Assembly (NCBI RefSeq): GCF_932526225.1
Contig: NC_064036.1
Coordinates: forward strand, 9,989,519 to 10,053,518
Source: Nematostella vectensis
Taxonomy: Eukaryota > Cnidaria > Anthozoa > Actiniaria > Edwardsiidae
Direction of reading: 5' to 3'
DNA length: 64,000 bases
The translations under genes were made by a program, and so were the position numbers. Below are positions 1 to 13,100 of the stretch, one piece after another. Under the pieces are notes generated by a model. That model was not told where the DNA came from. It ran no database searches and saw nothing but the letters and a program-made list of their open reading frames with translations. How positions within the stretch are numbered: the stretch's first letter is position 1; each line of letters opens with the position of its first letter.

Positions 1-1363
1 TGTTGCCTCTGAGTATGCCTTGCAATGTCATTCAATATGCAAGTATTTACTTCCCCCAAAGGTTCGTGGAAGGGATAACTATGAAATGTTGCTGAAAATA
101 AAAGAGAGCCTCGACCTTATGAACATGGTTCCTCAGTCAGTTGTTGACAACTATAGAAAAACGTAAGTGTGTTTTGTTTATGATGGATACGATTTGATTG
201 GAAAATCAGCCCAAATCCTGGCTGGGTTTCATGGTCAGATATGTGTCTTATGGTTCGTACCTGAGGCAAATTCCTCAGGCCCTTGACTCGACCACAATCC
301 AGCCGAAAGGCGGGTGATTAGCTTTGCAAATTTATTTTTTATATACAGTTAACTCACACTGACTGTAGTCAGTTTTTACCCCCCTAAGTAACACACACAG
401 CATCTGAGAGTTGTGCCAGCGCACATTATTTTATTTATTTAAGGTAAAAAATACTTCTTGATGTAAAGAAATACAAGCTGAATGGCTTCTGAAAAGTTCC
501 TATGTTTGTTATACATTGTTTGTTATACTGCAATGATCTCTGTGACACTTTTGCTGATGTTACAGTATCTTTATCTTGCTGCAATGATTTCCGTCTGCAG
601 TTGCCCGCCATGTGGACCCACGTGGTTCTTGGATCAGCAAAAACCGAAACCCATCCAGCAGGTGGAATCATCTACGGTAAATCTTGAACATTTGTCACTT
701 GTTTAGTGGAACCCTTTTACCATGCGACGCACGCTACCGTCGACACCTTGACAGTTTTGTAAAATAAGCCAATAAGGATGCGAGAAACGTACTGTGTGAC
801 TGACCAGCGAGCCAACGAAATGATTGAGGGGACATCAAACAACGATAGAATCCCTTTTGTCATGTAGCTCGTGTCAATCAAACTGTGGTTCTTGCATGCT
901 GGTTGGCTAATACTTTCTTGAAACTTTGCCTTGGTGGCCACGGCATCGCGCGTGATATGATTTTTATGGGAGGCATTTAATTTTTTATAATTATTTGCTT
1001 CATCGTGACTTTATTATACTAATATGATTTTAATATCATCATTAATATCATTGTTGTTGTTTTTGCTTTATTGTTAAAACATCGCGAAATTCAAACGACA
1101 TGAAAATATATTTTGAGAAATGTCTAAGATGACGTGTAAAAGATAAGGTTTTTACTTCGGATGCTCACATGGCCCAAATCACACCAACGCTTTTCTGTGT
1201 TTTTCAGGACTCGGAGCTTGAGTGTTCACCGCCGAACTCCTTGTCACAGCTTTCTAGAACATCATCAAACGCCTCCAGTCAGGGTCGCAGGGCGGCGGCC
1301 GAGTACTCTGCTGTACGATTCTCTTTGAAGAGAACAGTGACCTACCCGCCCTCGAGACACTAA
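1..1363 (+). CDS. Unrecognised gene, last three exons (partial)
   Basis: Three spliced segments read in one frame to a stop. Exon 1..162 is partial, its first full codon is at base 2, and it ends at donor GTAAGT in phase 2. Exon 601..676 follows acceptor CTGCAG and ends at GTAAAT in phase 0. Exon 1208..1363 follows acceptor TTTTCAG and ends in TAA. The first segment is hydrophilic and probably helical (it contains [20 protein letters not shown]). The last exon is Ser-rich ([20 protein letters not shown]) and ends in a basic YPPSRH tail, which looks like a disordered C-terminus. I do not recognise the family. It faces the 3' end of the Sfi1-type gene convergently. Support is splice-site and frame consistency only. 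Confidence 0.55.
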
Positions 1364-4121
1364 ATGCTACAGCGACTTACAGTACATACATGAACTCTTG
1401 GGAACCCTGTGATCAGCCTGAATGAGTTGAATTCATACGATAAGGGAGACTGGATCCCATTGTGCAGTATGGTTTTTATGCAAGTACAATATTGTCGCTT
1501 AAACGTAACAGTAAATTAACGAGGTGAAGTGACCTCAGTCTAAAGATACTTCGATAATTACGCAATGCATCTTCCTTCTCTCACGCGCGGATCCAGTCTT
1601 CTCAAGTTTCAGTCCAAAGCTCACTGCCTCTCGAGCCGTATCTATCGTTCCATGACTATTACTTATCAAGTGATTTTTCTAACGTTGTGTGAATGCAACT
1701 TGTTTGATGGCGTCGCTGTGGTTATACCGGAGAAATATTTTTGAGTCACCTTAATGCACGTTTTAGTGCCAGAAAAGTTCAGTTGTCTCAGTTCTTGTTC
1801 CAGTTCTAATATCATGTTTACTGCTAAGTATTAAACACTCTGAGGGGTACAGTGTCTTATAATAAGCAGTATAAAAGTTGACGTCAATGGATTATTATTT
1901 TCATTGTGATATGACGATGCATAGAAGAGGACATACAAAAATGCTCGTTTTAGTGCCCAGTTAAAAATGCGTCGCCCGAATTTACAATAAATGCTTCGTT
2001 CAAATAATCGCCCATTCTTCCCTTTGGATCACGGATCCAACAAAAACGTGTCTCCAGCACGCTAAAACGAGCATCTGCGAATTATGATTATAATGGTTGT
2101 TGTTGTCTTACATAAATTTTTACAGTACAAATTAATGTTGACATTACTCAATACTTGTAAATAGTTATACAAATTTGTTTTGTTGACATTTTAGCCATTC
2201 ACTCTTACTCTACAAACTCAGCCGTAAGGGAAGGCTTTCCACGGACTATTTTCTTCTTGCAAATCCAATTCAGAGAACTGGTTGAGGAATATTGAAAGGA
2301 GAAAGACTATAGCCAAATATCTACTACTGTTAGTTTGAAGCAGGAACAGGAGATATTGCAATTGTCAATGTTCTACGAACTCTTACAAGCATTTCCGACC
2401 GCTAAACCGCTTTCTGGCTTCCGTCAAGAAAACGCTTCAAAGGACGGAAACCCGAAGGCGATTTAGCTGTTTGAACTCGTCGGCGAGAGTTCTTAGAATA
2501 TTGAAAAAATGAATTCTCCAATTTTGTAAATAATATTCAAATAAAACGTACATAAATTTTGGAGTGATTGCCGAAGAGTTTCGTGAAAACGGGGATAAAG
2601 CCATTTAGCGGCCTCTCCCTTGTCCACAATCACCTATCAGGCGTCGGCAGATTATTATGGGGTTAGCGAATATGAAAGTTGAAGGTGTTACCGTTAATGA
2701 TCTAATAAACGCCCGGGGCAATTATTTAATTTAATATATGGTTCGAGGAATTGGCTGGCGTTAAATGGATAGGAGGCGTTTATTCAATAAAGGCGTTCTT
2801 TACAAACAGCCTGTGGTTCCCCTTTCACAGGAATCCCGAATCTCCGAAGAGCCGGCTATTACAAACTATAATAATATAACAAACCCAAGTGCAGTAGGGT
2901 TCTAGTCGGGATCAAGTTAAATTATAGCGCGTGGCAATCGTTTCTTGACGTTGAGCAAGTCTCAACCAGTAGAAGCCAAGCTCAGATTAAGCAAGAAGGC
3001 AATTGAATTGATTTATATTATCGGAATTCCTATGTCGTTTAAGTTTAAGCTGGGGGGGGAGTCAAATAGAGAAGGTCGTTCAATATAGACTTGTAGCTTA
3101 GGGGTGCGTTCTTTAGAAAGGGGGCGTTTAGTACATCATTAACCGTAGAGGTCTAGAGTGGTGCGAAATTTCAAGGTGATTCTTGAGTGTGCGACGATGA
3201 ATTTTACAGCAAAATGTATTTTTGTATGATACTCCCTACCCCAGCCCCATCCAAGTAGAGAACGAGCCAAACAATTTGGTAGGCACAATAACTCCTTTAT
3301 GATAACCTTATGGAACCTGGTGGTAAAAAAAACGGGATTTTAGAGAGGAGTGCATGCTTGAATACCCAGAGGGCTCCCCATAAAAGGGCTAGGTCCTCAA
3401 GCATGCTAAAACGAGAACGTGATTTTGGGTAAGAACTGGCGGGAAACCTGTGGTAAGAGCGGGCGGGAAGCCTGTGGTAAGAGCGGGCGGGAAGGCAGAA
3501 AGCGTATGTAAAAACATACTTTAGAACCCCCCTCCTTTATCAAAGGGTACCCCTATACTAGCAAACTAAATGCCATTTGTTAAAAAAGTCAGATATAATT
3601 TAATTCCATTGGGTAGAAAATATAATCAGCGAAAGATTTGTGTAGATAGCGTCACGCGTATGAACGTTAAATTACTATATACAAATAATATGGATATTTA
3701 AAACTGCCTATAATCGAAATCATACCCGGAATTATAGTATGGCAGACTTCCCGAGCTCGACGAACATTTTAAAATTCGAACATTTAAAAGGTCTATTCTA
3801 TTGTTAAGCACGGATAATTACAATCTCCGTAATTATAAGAATTTTTAAAATTAAAAAGTAGACTAAAACAATAACTTTAACCCTGGATCTTTCAATAAAA
3901 ATAGGCGCTGGTCTTTGGCAAAAGATATCCTGAGCTTCTCTCAGGGAATATTGTAATGAGATAACACATTACAGCATGCTCTGATATCATCAATATGACA
4001 GTAGAAATACTGGCTACCGACGTAATTAAACATTTCTTTGACAAGGTGATCCATGCAATTACTTCGCGTCAAATCTGGGCTCATCGCCAGAATACTGCTG
4101 AAAGCTCGTTAACTATCACAG
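1364..4121. other. Convergent intergenic region
   Basis: This lies between the 3' ends of the first gene and the Sfi1-type gene. No ORF here has convincing coding character. It holds a short MITE-like element near 1941-2073, inverted GCATGCTTGA/TCAAGCATGC motifs near 3353-3407, and a short tandem repeat of a GCGGGAAGCCTGTGGTAAGA-type unit near 3440-3490. AATAAA signals near 1986 and 2540 could serve the upstream gene. Confidence 0.6.
1941..2073. mobile_element. Small MITE-like element with short TIRs
   Basis: The left end reads ATGCTCGTTTTAGTGCC and the right end is its near reverse complement (CACGCTAAAACGAGCAT), about 130 bp apart with no coding capacity. Related AACGAG/CTCGTT motifs recur near 1753 and 3405. 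This fits a non-autonomous DNA transposon; the family was not identified. Confidence 0.5.
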
Positions 4122-7100
4122 TCATGACTCGTTGTATTTCTTCATCCAGAGCCGGAACCACTTCTCGACCTGTGCAAGGTTCCACTCGTGAAGTAATCGG
4201 CGCCTAATCGTGGTGAGACGAAGCCAGGAACCGAACACCTACCGAGAACAATATGCAATGAGTATGCAATGAGTAAGAAGTACCGGTAAATAAAAAGCAG
4301 TATAAAAGTGGTTAACCCAAGCTACAAGGAAACAACAACACAAAGACCACAGCAGCATATTTTTTTGCTGTAAAAGTTTTATCTTTTTACCTCGGAAAGG
4401 AGTTTCTTCTCCTCGTGTTTCATCATCAGTTCGGAGACGCGCTTGCGCACTAGCTGATGGCGCCACTTGCTCCAGTATTTGTGATACAACCGGTGGTCAC
4501 CCTGTGGTACAACCAAAAGGATCAGTGACAAAGTAATTTCAATAAGACAACCTCGTTATTGAGGGCAACTTTCAGTCTCAAATATGATAGCCCTATCCTT
4601 TTTTTTGTAAACCGCTTGGTTAAATTCGCCAACACAATTATCAGCAATTTAGAGGAAAAATATTTGTAGTTTAAGTTTGTCTCACCAGCTCGCTTGCGAT
4701 GGCTTTCAAGTTGCTCTTCTTTTTCCACATGTCAAAATGGTTTTGCACCAATCGCTGCTGTTTCATCTCCAAATACTTCTCCATGCGAGCGTCGTGCATC
4801 CACGCGCGAAAACACACCTTACTGTAAACATGCGTGTAAAGAAGTATGTGAAAATTTAGGTCACGCGCGAATACAGGAACCAGTTGAAAGCGGGAACATG
4901 TTGTGGTGTTGTGCACGTGATACAACACTGATGTGCACGGTGCACGTGATACAACACTGTTATGCGTACGGTGTGCACGTGATACTTGATCAACTCACCA
5001 GAGATGCTGACGGTAATGAAGATCAGCGACTGTGCCTTTCTCCTGTAAATAAAAATCCAAATTACTTTCACATGACTACCCATTTGGAGAAGCCGAATGA
5101 ATGAGTGCGTAAAAAGCATCCCATCTCACCGTTTCTAGCTTTTTTTCCTCTAGACGATCATCGTAAACAGTCTTCCAGTCCAAGAAAAACTGACAAGAAA
5201 GGGTAAGCGGTAAGTATCGCGCATGCGTTTGTATACCTAGTAATCTCACTTAACTGACTTACCCTAGCTGTAAGCATGGTCTTGTAGTGCTATACCTAGG
5301 AAACACATGCCTTACCCCAGCTGTAAGCATGGTCTTGTAGTGCTATACCTAGGAAACACATGCCTTACCCTAGCTGTAAGCATGGTCTTGTAGTGCTTTA
5401 CCTAGGAACCCCACTTAACTGACTTATCCTAGCTGTAAGCATGGTCTTGTAGTGCTTTACCTAGGAAACACATGCCTTACCCCAGCTGTAAGCATGGTCT
5501 TGTAGTGCTTTTCCTAGAAAACACATGCCTTACCCTAGCTGTAAGCATGGTCTTGTAGTGCTATACCTAGGAAACACATGCCTTATCCTAGCTGTAAGCA
5601 TGGTCTTGTAGTGCTTTACCTAGGAAACACATGCCTTACCCCAGCTGTGAGCAAGGTCTTGTAGTGCTATATCTAGGAAACACATGCCTTATCCTAGCTG
5701 TAAGCATGGTCTTTAGTGCTTTACCTAGGAAACACATGCCTTACCCTAGCTGTAAGCATGGTCTTGTAGTGCTATATCTAGGAAACACATGCCTTACCCT
5801 AGCTGTGAGCATGGTCTTGTAGTGCTATATCTAGGAAACACATGCCTTACCCCAGCTGTAAGCATGGTCTTGTAGTGCTATACCTAGGAAACACATGCCT
5901 TATTCTAGCTGTAAGCATGGTCTTGTAGTGCTATACCTAGGAAACACATGCCTTACCCTAGCTGTAAGCATGGTCTTGTAGTGCTATACCTAGGAAACAC
6001 ATGCCTTACCCTAGCTGTAAGCATGGTTCTGTAGTGCTTTTCTGCGCGGCTGCACAGTGTCTCGCGCCTCCATTCACGCATGGCCCCTGCGAGCATCCGC
6101 TGGTGATGTTTTTTCAGTTGACCGCTGACCAGCTTGTTGTATCCCTGAGCTGCTGTCAGCGCTGTTTTCCATTCATTGAACATCCGGGATACCTGATAAG
6201 AAGATATGAACAAGTCAATCACGCTGTCATCACGTGCCATCACAATGCCGAGTCACACAAAGCATCTATTTCCATCGGCTTCCGTTGTGTAGTTCGAGAA
6301 AATATCCATACCCCCCATTGAGGGGGTCGGAGGTATGACCCCCCACCCCTCTGGAATTTCCAACCCCCAGTAACTGTTAAGGAAAAAGAGCATTTACCCC
6401 CTCCCCTCTGGAAAATCCTGGGCGTTTGACCCCCCGTTTGAACCCCGGGGGGGGGGGGGGGGTGGATATTTTCTGGAATTACACATGCAAGCAACAAACA
6501 GAAATATTTTCAATTGAATATCGTCAATAAAGAATCAAACTTAATTTGTGGATGGTTATTTAGACGTTTTCTTGTAAAAAAAACTATTGGTTTTACATAG
6601 AGGCTGAAAACTTTTCAATAAAAAAGCAGTGTGCTTTATAACCGTCTCGAGGTAACGGTCCTTGAACTACAATGTAATTCAACGGGGGCGACGGCTTCTT
6701 GAAAAAAATATGACTAAAGTTCTCACCTTCCGCTGCATGACTTCGCTTCTAAACTTCTCTATCTTTTTTCGCTCATCAACTCTGATCTTAACGGTTTTTC
6801 TCCACGCAATGAACCCCCTGAAAAGGGATTAAAAACGCTTAAGCTGACATAATGGTGATGGCTGTAGTCGTAACGATGATAGTGATTATGGTGGCGGTGT
6901 AATAATAATGTTTATTACAGTGGAGATTATGATGTTGGTGCCCGAAATAATAGGAGACTTGCACTATCACATGACTTATTTAGTAGCTATATTTGTAAAT
7001 AGCTCTTCATATTCATATTCCTTAGCATTTGTCACCTTTTCGCTGCCTGCCTTGATTAGCCTAAGCTATTTGCAGGCAGCATTGCTCTAAATTGACTTAA

Positions 7101-10100
7101 CTTGCTAATAAAAAAATGTTGTTGTTGTTAGTTGCAAATTAAAGCCAAAAGCAATTGCTGCGTCCGTAACGCCAGAGATAAATAAAATAAAATCTTTTAT
7201 AAAGATAAGCTCTTTCTGAAAACACTCCGCTCAGCACAACCAAGTTTACATTCATGAGTGTAAGATAGTAAGTAGCGTCCACCGTGGTTCTTTTACATCC
7301 CCGAATACATGTTAATTTATGTGATTGAGAAACGGGACGTCCAGCTCACCGAATTCAAAATCCCTTATTAACTAAGTGATAATATTGTTTATGGTGATCG
7401 TGATGATTATGATGATTATGATTAAAAGGCTTCCGACAGATGTAGTTTTAGACATGAATACCCGTTATGGTAATCTTGTGACTACAGCGTCTAATACGTT
7501 CCCCACCTGGCAAGCACGATCTGGTCTAGATGTCGTCGCGCCCTGAGTGAGTGTTCCGTCGATGTCTTCCAGTACCGGAAACTGCGCTCAACACGTAACC
7601 GCATCACGTGAGCCTCAAACTCTCCAGCCTCTTGCTGCTGACGCTGAGACCCTGTGGTACGCATGCGCACATGAGTTCAACCTCTTCGTGCTATCAACTG
7701 ATAATTGAGGCCAGACACGCCGCCATTACACGCACCCACGCTATGCCACTCACACTAATTATCTCTTTCCATGGGCTAACTGAAGCGAGTTACTAAGGTC
7801 TTTTATCAAAATATCGCTAAAAAGGTATTTAACTCCAATCGTTGAACGTTATTTCCCTTTTTCTTGCATGTAAAAATCATTCTATTTTCAATAACGGGGT
7901 CCGAGTGAATGATCGATGTTTTTAAACAGAGCCGTAGCAGCTCAAGTAACACGTAAGATTGGAGGGGGGGGGGGGGGGGGGCAATACAGAATCGTTAAGA
8001 AAATATCGGGGGGGCACAGCCACGCCCTATAGGTCATATTGAGGGAGCACATACCCCCAGTGCCCCACCCCCTGCTAAGGCCCTGTTAGAACGTTAAAAC
8101 AGAGAGGTCGAATGACCATATGATGGCCAGTTGATGACAAATATTATGGTACTTGTGTACAATGGTACAGGGGACAGTCACATATAAAAGATATCGAAGT
8201 CAGTCACAACTAAATCAGCAAGAAAACACTTATTCGATGTCTTTGCACTTTTTCTACGTACGTTTTGTCCATTGCATCCAATGGATTGCAGCCTGGCGCG
8301 TGCGTCGTACGAACATCCGCTGTACAATATCCTGCAGGCCTTTCTTTTGTACGAGGCGATCTTTCCATAGCATAAAGCTCTGCGCCACAGAAAGGCAGAT
8401 AAGTCAAGCTAAATAAACGGTTTTGCCTTCTGCATACCACATAGCAGCATGCTTCAGCAACATTAGCTTTGTTTCGTGGTGAGCCATTAAAGCTTCGCTG
8501 TTTGCATGTAATGCTTATATACCTTTAATATAACGTGTGTGATTCAAAAAAATGATCCCTACCCCAAATGGAGGGAATTTTTCCAGACACCCTTCCCCCC
8601 TCCACCCCACGGAATTCCCAAGCCCTGGAAGTGACCAAGGTACAGCGGTTGTATGGAGCAAAGAAATAACTTTACGAAATTATTCGAGTAAATCGAGTTA
8701 CAGCGGGTTTACACACATCTTGTGTCGGACCGATTGTCGGACAGACATATGCTTGCATTTGTCGGACCCCTGCTTTGAGCCCTACACGAAAAGTCTGTTG
8801 AGTCGCTTCACGACAACGCCAAAGGTACACAAAGTCGGGCCGACACTCAATCCGCCTCTACTCTAGGTCATACCTTGATGACGAGCCGTGCTTGGTAGTG
8901 CTTCCCGGAGCGGCATTTCAAAGTGTGCTTCCTCCACTGCAGCATACAGGCGACCAGTGTTTGCTGATTTTTCCGCTCCGTGTGCTCATCCAGCAACTTA
9001 AGGTTATGTAAAGCCGTGTGAAAGCTGTCTTTCCACAACTTGAACGAACGGGAAATCTAAGCAATGAAAAACAATTGATTATATAAAAGGAGAAAGTGTA
9101 ACACGAACGGGTGAGGCATCTACAAAAAAGCACAGTATAAGATGGCCCTGAATAACAAGTGTCCTGTACAAAAACACGATTAAGTTGGATATAGGAAGGG
9201 GGATTATAGAAAGTAAAGATTAAAGAAACCTTTATATTACGGGCTATATACAGGGGGATTATATTGTATGTTTCTAAAGTAACAAGAAGAATTTGTAAAA
9301 ACGTACGAACTTATAGGACCTTCCTTCGTTCATAGCATGGGTACAATAAAAGTGAAACGGAACCACTATAAACCGTTCGGAAGCCGTCATTGCAATACAG
9401 AATTACAAGATCTCTATAACTCCCCTTTAAGGGGCACTCCCTATAGCTCCCATTTAAGGGGCACTCCCTATAACTCGCCTTTAAGGGGCACTCCATATAA
9501 CTCCCTTTGAGGGGCACTCCCTATAACTCCCTTTAAGGGGCACTCCCTATAACTCCCTTTAAGGGGCACTCCCCTCAAAAGGAAGGAAAACAGTTCGACA
9601 TATCTGAGCTGTAACCATCGGATTCCTGTGTAGTCCAGAGATCGAATAACGGTACAAAAAAATAACCCCTTAGACTTTGAAAAGTTTCTTTCTCTCTGGC
9701 CGTGAGGGCCGGGTGTCCGCGGATGACATGACGTCACTACTCACCAGTTCCTTGCTGCGTTCCTCTTGGCGCTCGGCCAGTACACGCTTGCACCGCGCCT
9801 TAGTGGATGCCAGCTGATGCCAAGCGATCAGGGCACTTTGACAACAAGTCAAGCGGAGTCGGATAATAAGCAAGAGAGAACTTACATTACACACAGTAAA
9901 AACCGGCGTACAAAAACCTTAAGCAATAATCATAAATAACAGGACAACTCAAAAACAGGCTTTTGTTTTATCTGCCAATGAGATTATGGCATCGGTGGAA
10001 AACAGACAAGAACAAAAATTACGCGTACTAACCACACCGCCTCGTTCAGCACAATCTTATTGCCCCCCTCCCCTCCCCTAATGGCAAGTGGGGAAACACA

Positions 10101-13100
10101 CCACCTCATGGCGATAGTTTACCTTCGCCTTAGCACCTTCCCCTCCCCCCTAAGGGCAAGTAGGGGGGTGCTCACCAACTCATGGTGATAGTGCGGCTGT
10201 GCGGCTTGCCCCTCCCCCTCCCCCTCAGAGCAAGTAGGGAGGTACTTACCACCTCATGGCGATAGTGCTGCTGTGCGCCTTGGCTTTCTCGAGCTTGTGC
10301 GCCTCCTGGACCCAGAGCATGAAGGCCCGGTGGAGAAGCTTTCTCTCTGACTGCTGACAGACCTCCATTGCCTTACTGTTAAGATTCTTGGAATCTGAGA
10401 ACAATTTAAAAAAAAGGGCATCACATACGAAAGGTAACTCCAAACCATTTTAACCAGAAAAAAACAGAACTAGAAATATGGTGGTCCTCACCCACGATCA
10501 TGTGGATTGTCACGATCACATGATCAATAAAGTGATACATGTAGCAAGGATTATCAATGCATGCTTATCTCACCTTGAGTGATCACCTTCCATGATTGGA
10601 TCAAACTGCGCGCCTGTGGAATAGGAAAGAGTTTAGAAGACTTGAAGTATACAAATAACTTTGTGTTAAGATGGCAATTTCAAGATTTCTTCCCATAGTA
10701 TGTCTTCTATTCTCAAACAAATTAAAACAAAGGTGTGGCCGACTGGGACTTTTTAAACAAAGCGCTAGTAGAGGTCTACTTGTCTTGCGTGTTTTCCTAC
10801 TGGGTAAAAGTAGCTTCTAAAATCATAATAAAACACTTACCTTTTTTCGAGAAACGTACGTATCGTACCATCGGAAATAGACCTGAAAGCAAAAAAAAGC
10901 ATTATATATCTAAATTTAACTAATAGCACATATCTACAAAACTAAAATACTTGACATATCTAAAAAATAACCATGAAACAAGGCTCATGCTGTAATGGTA
11001 AATTTACTTGTAGGAAAGAAATTGTTTTATGAGCTTCTCTAAAAAATACAGGGGACACCATGACATTTTCGTGATAATACTTACTAACCCAAAAGATATA
11101 TAATTTCACTAAATATTAACGAGCTTAATAAGGACACCATACTAATGAGAACAGGTTTTATGGTGTCCTGCTTAATAGGGTTTTACTGTATAAGAACAGG
11201 TTTAGGTTTATGGGTCCTAACGGTGTTCTGATTAACGGGGTTTTTCTGCATAAGAACAGGTTTATAGGTCCTAATGGTGTCCTGCTTAATAGGGTTATAC
11301 TGTATAAGAACAGGTTAATGGGTCCTAACGGTGTCCTTGATAACGGAGTTGCATTGTATGGGATGAGTTTTGTAGGTCCCAGCAATGTCCTTATCAAAGG
11401 GATTGCACTATGTTTGCAGCAATTCAAGCATGGTCATCGCTATTGAGTGACAGCACCGTTGTTGTTCTCCTACTGACCGACTTGATGACGTTGTTAATGT
11501 AATGCTTCTCCGCGCGGCACTCTAACGCAAAGTCACGCCAGTCACGGTAGCATGACCGCATGGTCTCCAGATCTCGCGCGGCCGCGTGCGCCACAGCTTT
11601 TTGACGATGTGTATATAATCGCTTCCAGAACTGGAACGATCGTGCGAGCTACAGGAACAAAAAGATATAAAAGACTGGTTACACAAAATTTGTGAAAGGA
11701 AACTTTTAGGGAAAGGAAACTTTTATTTAGGAGTTGGGACAGCTAAAATACAAGTGTACAAAAGTACAAAAAGAAGTGAACAATTGTAGCATCATGGATG
11801 GGTTGCAAGTTTTTTTTCTCTTTGTGTAATACTGGGCATTACCAAGTTTTGCGAACACTGGATGCTGAATTCCTTAGCGTTGAACTTGTTCTGAAGTCGA
11901 GAGCGAGCTTCATTTCTCCATGAAAGGAACACCCTGGCGCAAGAAAGTAAAGGTTTGAGTACAGGGAGCACGAGTTGTCTAATTATCTTAGTGCTCTGGG
12001 GCCGGTTCCTGAAAGGCTGGATAAAGTTATCCACGGACAAAAGCTATCTGTTGTATAGGATTTGTTAAGGATTTTTCCGTTGGATAAGCATTTATCTACA
12101 GATAACACCTATCCAGCCTTTCAGGAACCGGCCCCTGGCCTATTGCCGGTTCGAATCCTGATCTTTGAGGGCCTAGCTAAACATGTCTCCTAAATGTTTC
12201 ATAGTATAGCCATCCTGCAAAACATTGTTGCACACGACAAATATTGTTTTTTCTCCGAGAAACAAGGGTGACCTAAAAATTCGCAAGCGTTTTGGGGGGT
12301 TGCTTAGATGTCGCGCGCGACCCAGTTGGACCAGGCCATTAGTTTATGTATTTCTTCTCGGCTAAGGACACCTAAACAAAAGCGCTCAATAACATCATAC
12401 ACCATTTTGGTCTAATCATTTGTATTACCTGCCAAACTATGCGTAATGGTCTGTTAAAGCTTCACATAACGAAATCGTTATGGCCTGACATACATTATTA
12501 TTGGTGCCTTTCTGTATATAGATATGGACTGATTTTCGGTGCCTTACTTCCTGATTATGGCCTGCTCGCGTACACGTTGCGCCTTTCTGTATATAGATAT
12601 GGACTGATTTTCGGTGCCTTACTTCCTGATTATGGCATGCTCGTGTATACGTTGCGCCTTTCTGTATATGGATATGGACTGATTTTCGGTGCCTTACTTC
12701 CTGATTATGGCATGCTCGTGTACACGTTGCGCCTTTCTATAGATATGGACTGATGTTCGGTGCCTTACCTTTTGGTTATGGCCTGCTCGTGAATACGTTG
12801 CGCCTTTCTGTATATAGATATGGACTTACCTTTTGGTTATGGCCTGCTCGTGAATACGTTGCGCCGCCTGGAGCTGTTGCGCACCGCTGAGCCACAAGCT
12901 GAAGATCTCTCGCATCTGCTTGATTTCTAGCGATCGCCGATAAGCACGCCACTGCGCTCGTCGAGTGCTTACCCCTGATATCACAAAAAGAGAGAGAAAA
13001 TCAGAGGGCGGAAGCTTTGGGAATAGGAAGAACAGGGTGTACAGCAAAGAAAAAAAAGTGTTAAATTTTATAGAATAAATGCACTGCTAACTTCACATCG

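Noticed and set aside
5631-5822. Plus-strand ORF with repeats
   Set aside because: It is a translation of the 53-bp minisatellite.
12148-12158. GGTTCGAATCC, a tRNA B-box-like motif
   Set aside because: No matching A box or cloverleaf is visible around it; probably chance.
12439-12753. Plus-strand ORF with repeated LSVYRYGLIFGALLPDYG
   Set aside because: It is a translation of the 75-bp minisatellite, antisense to exon 29, not a gene.
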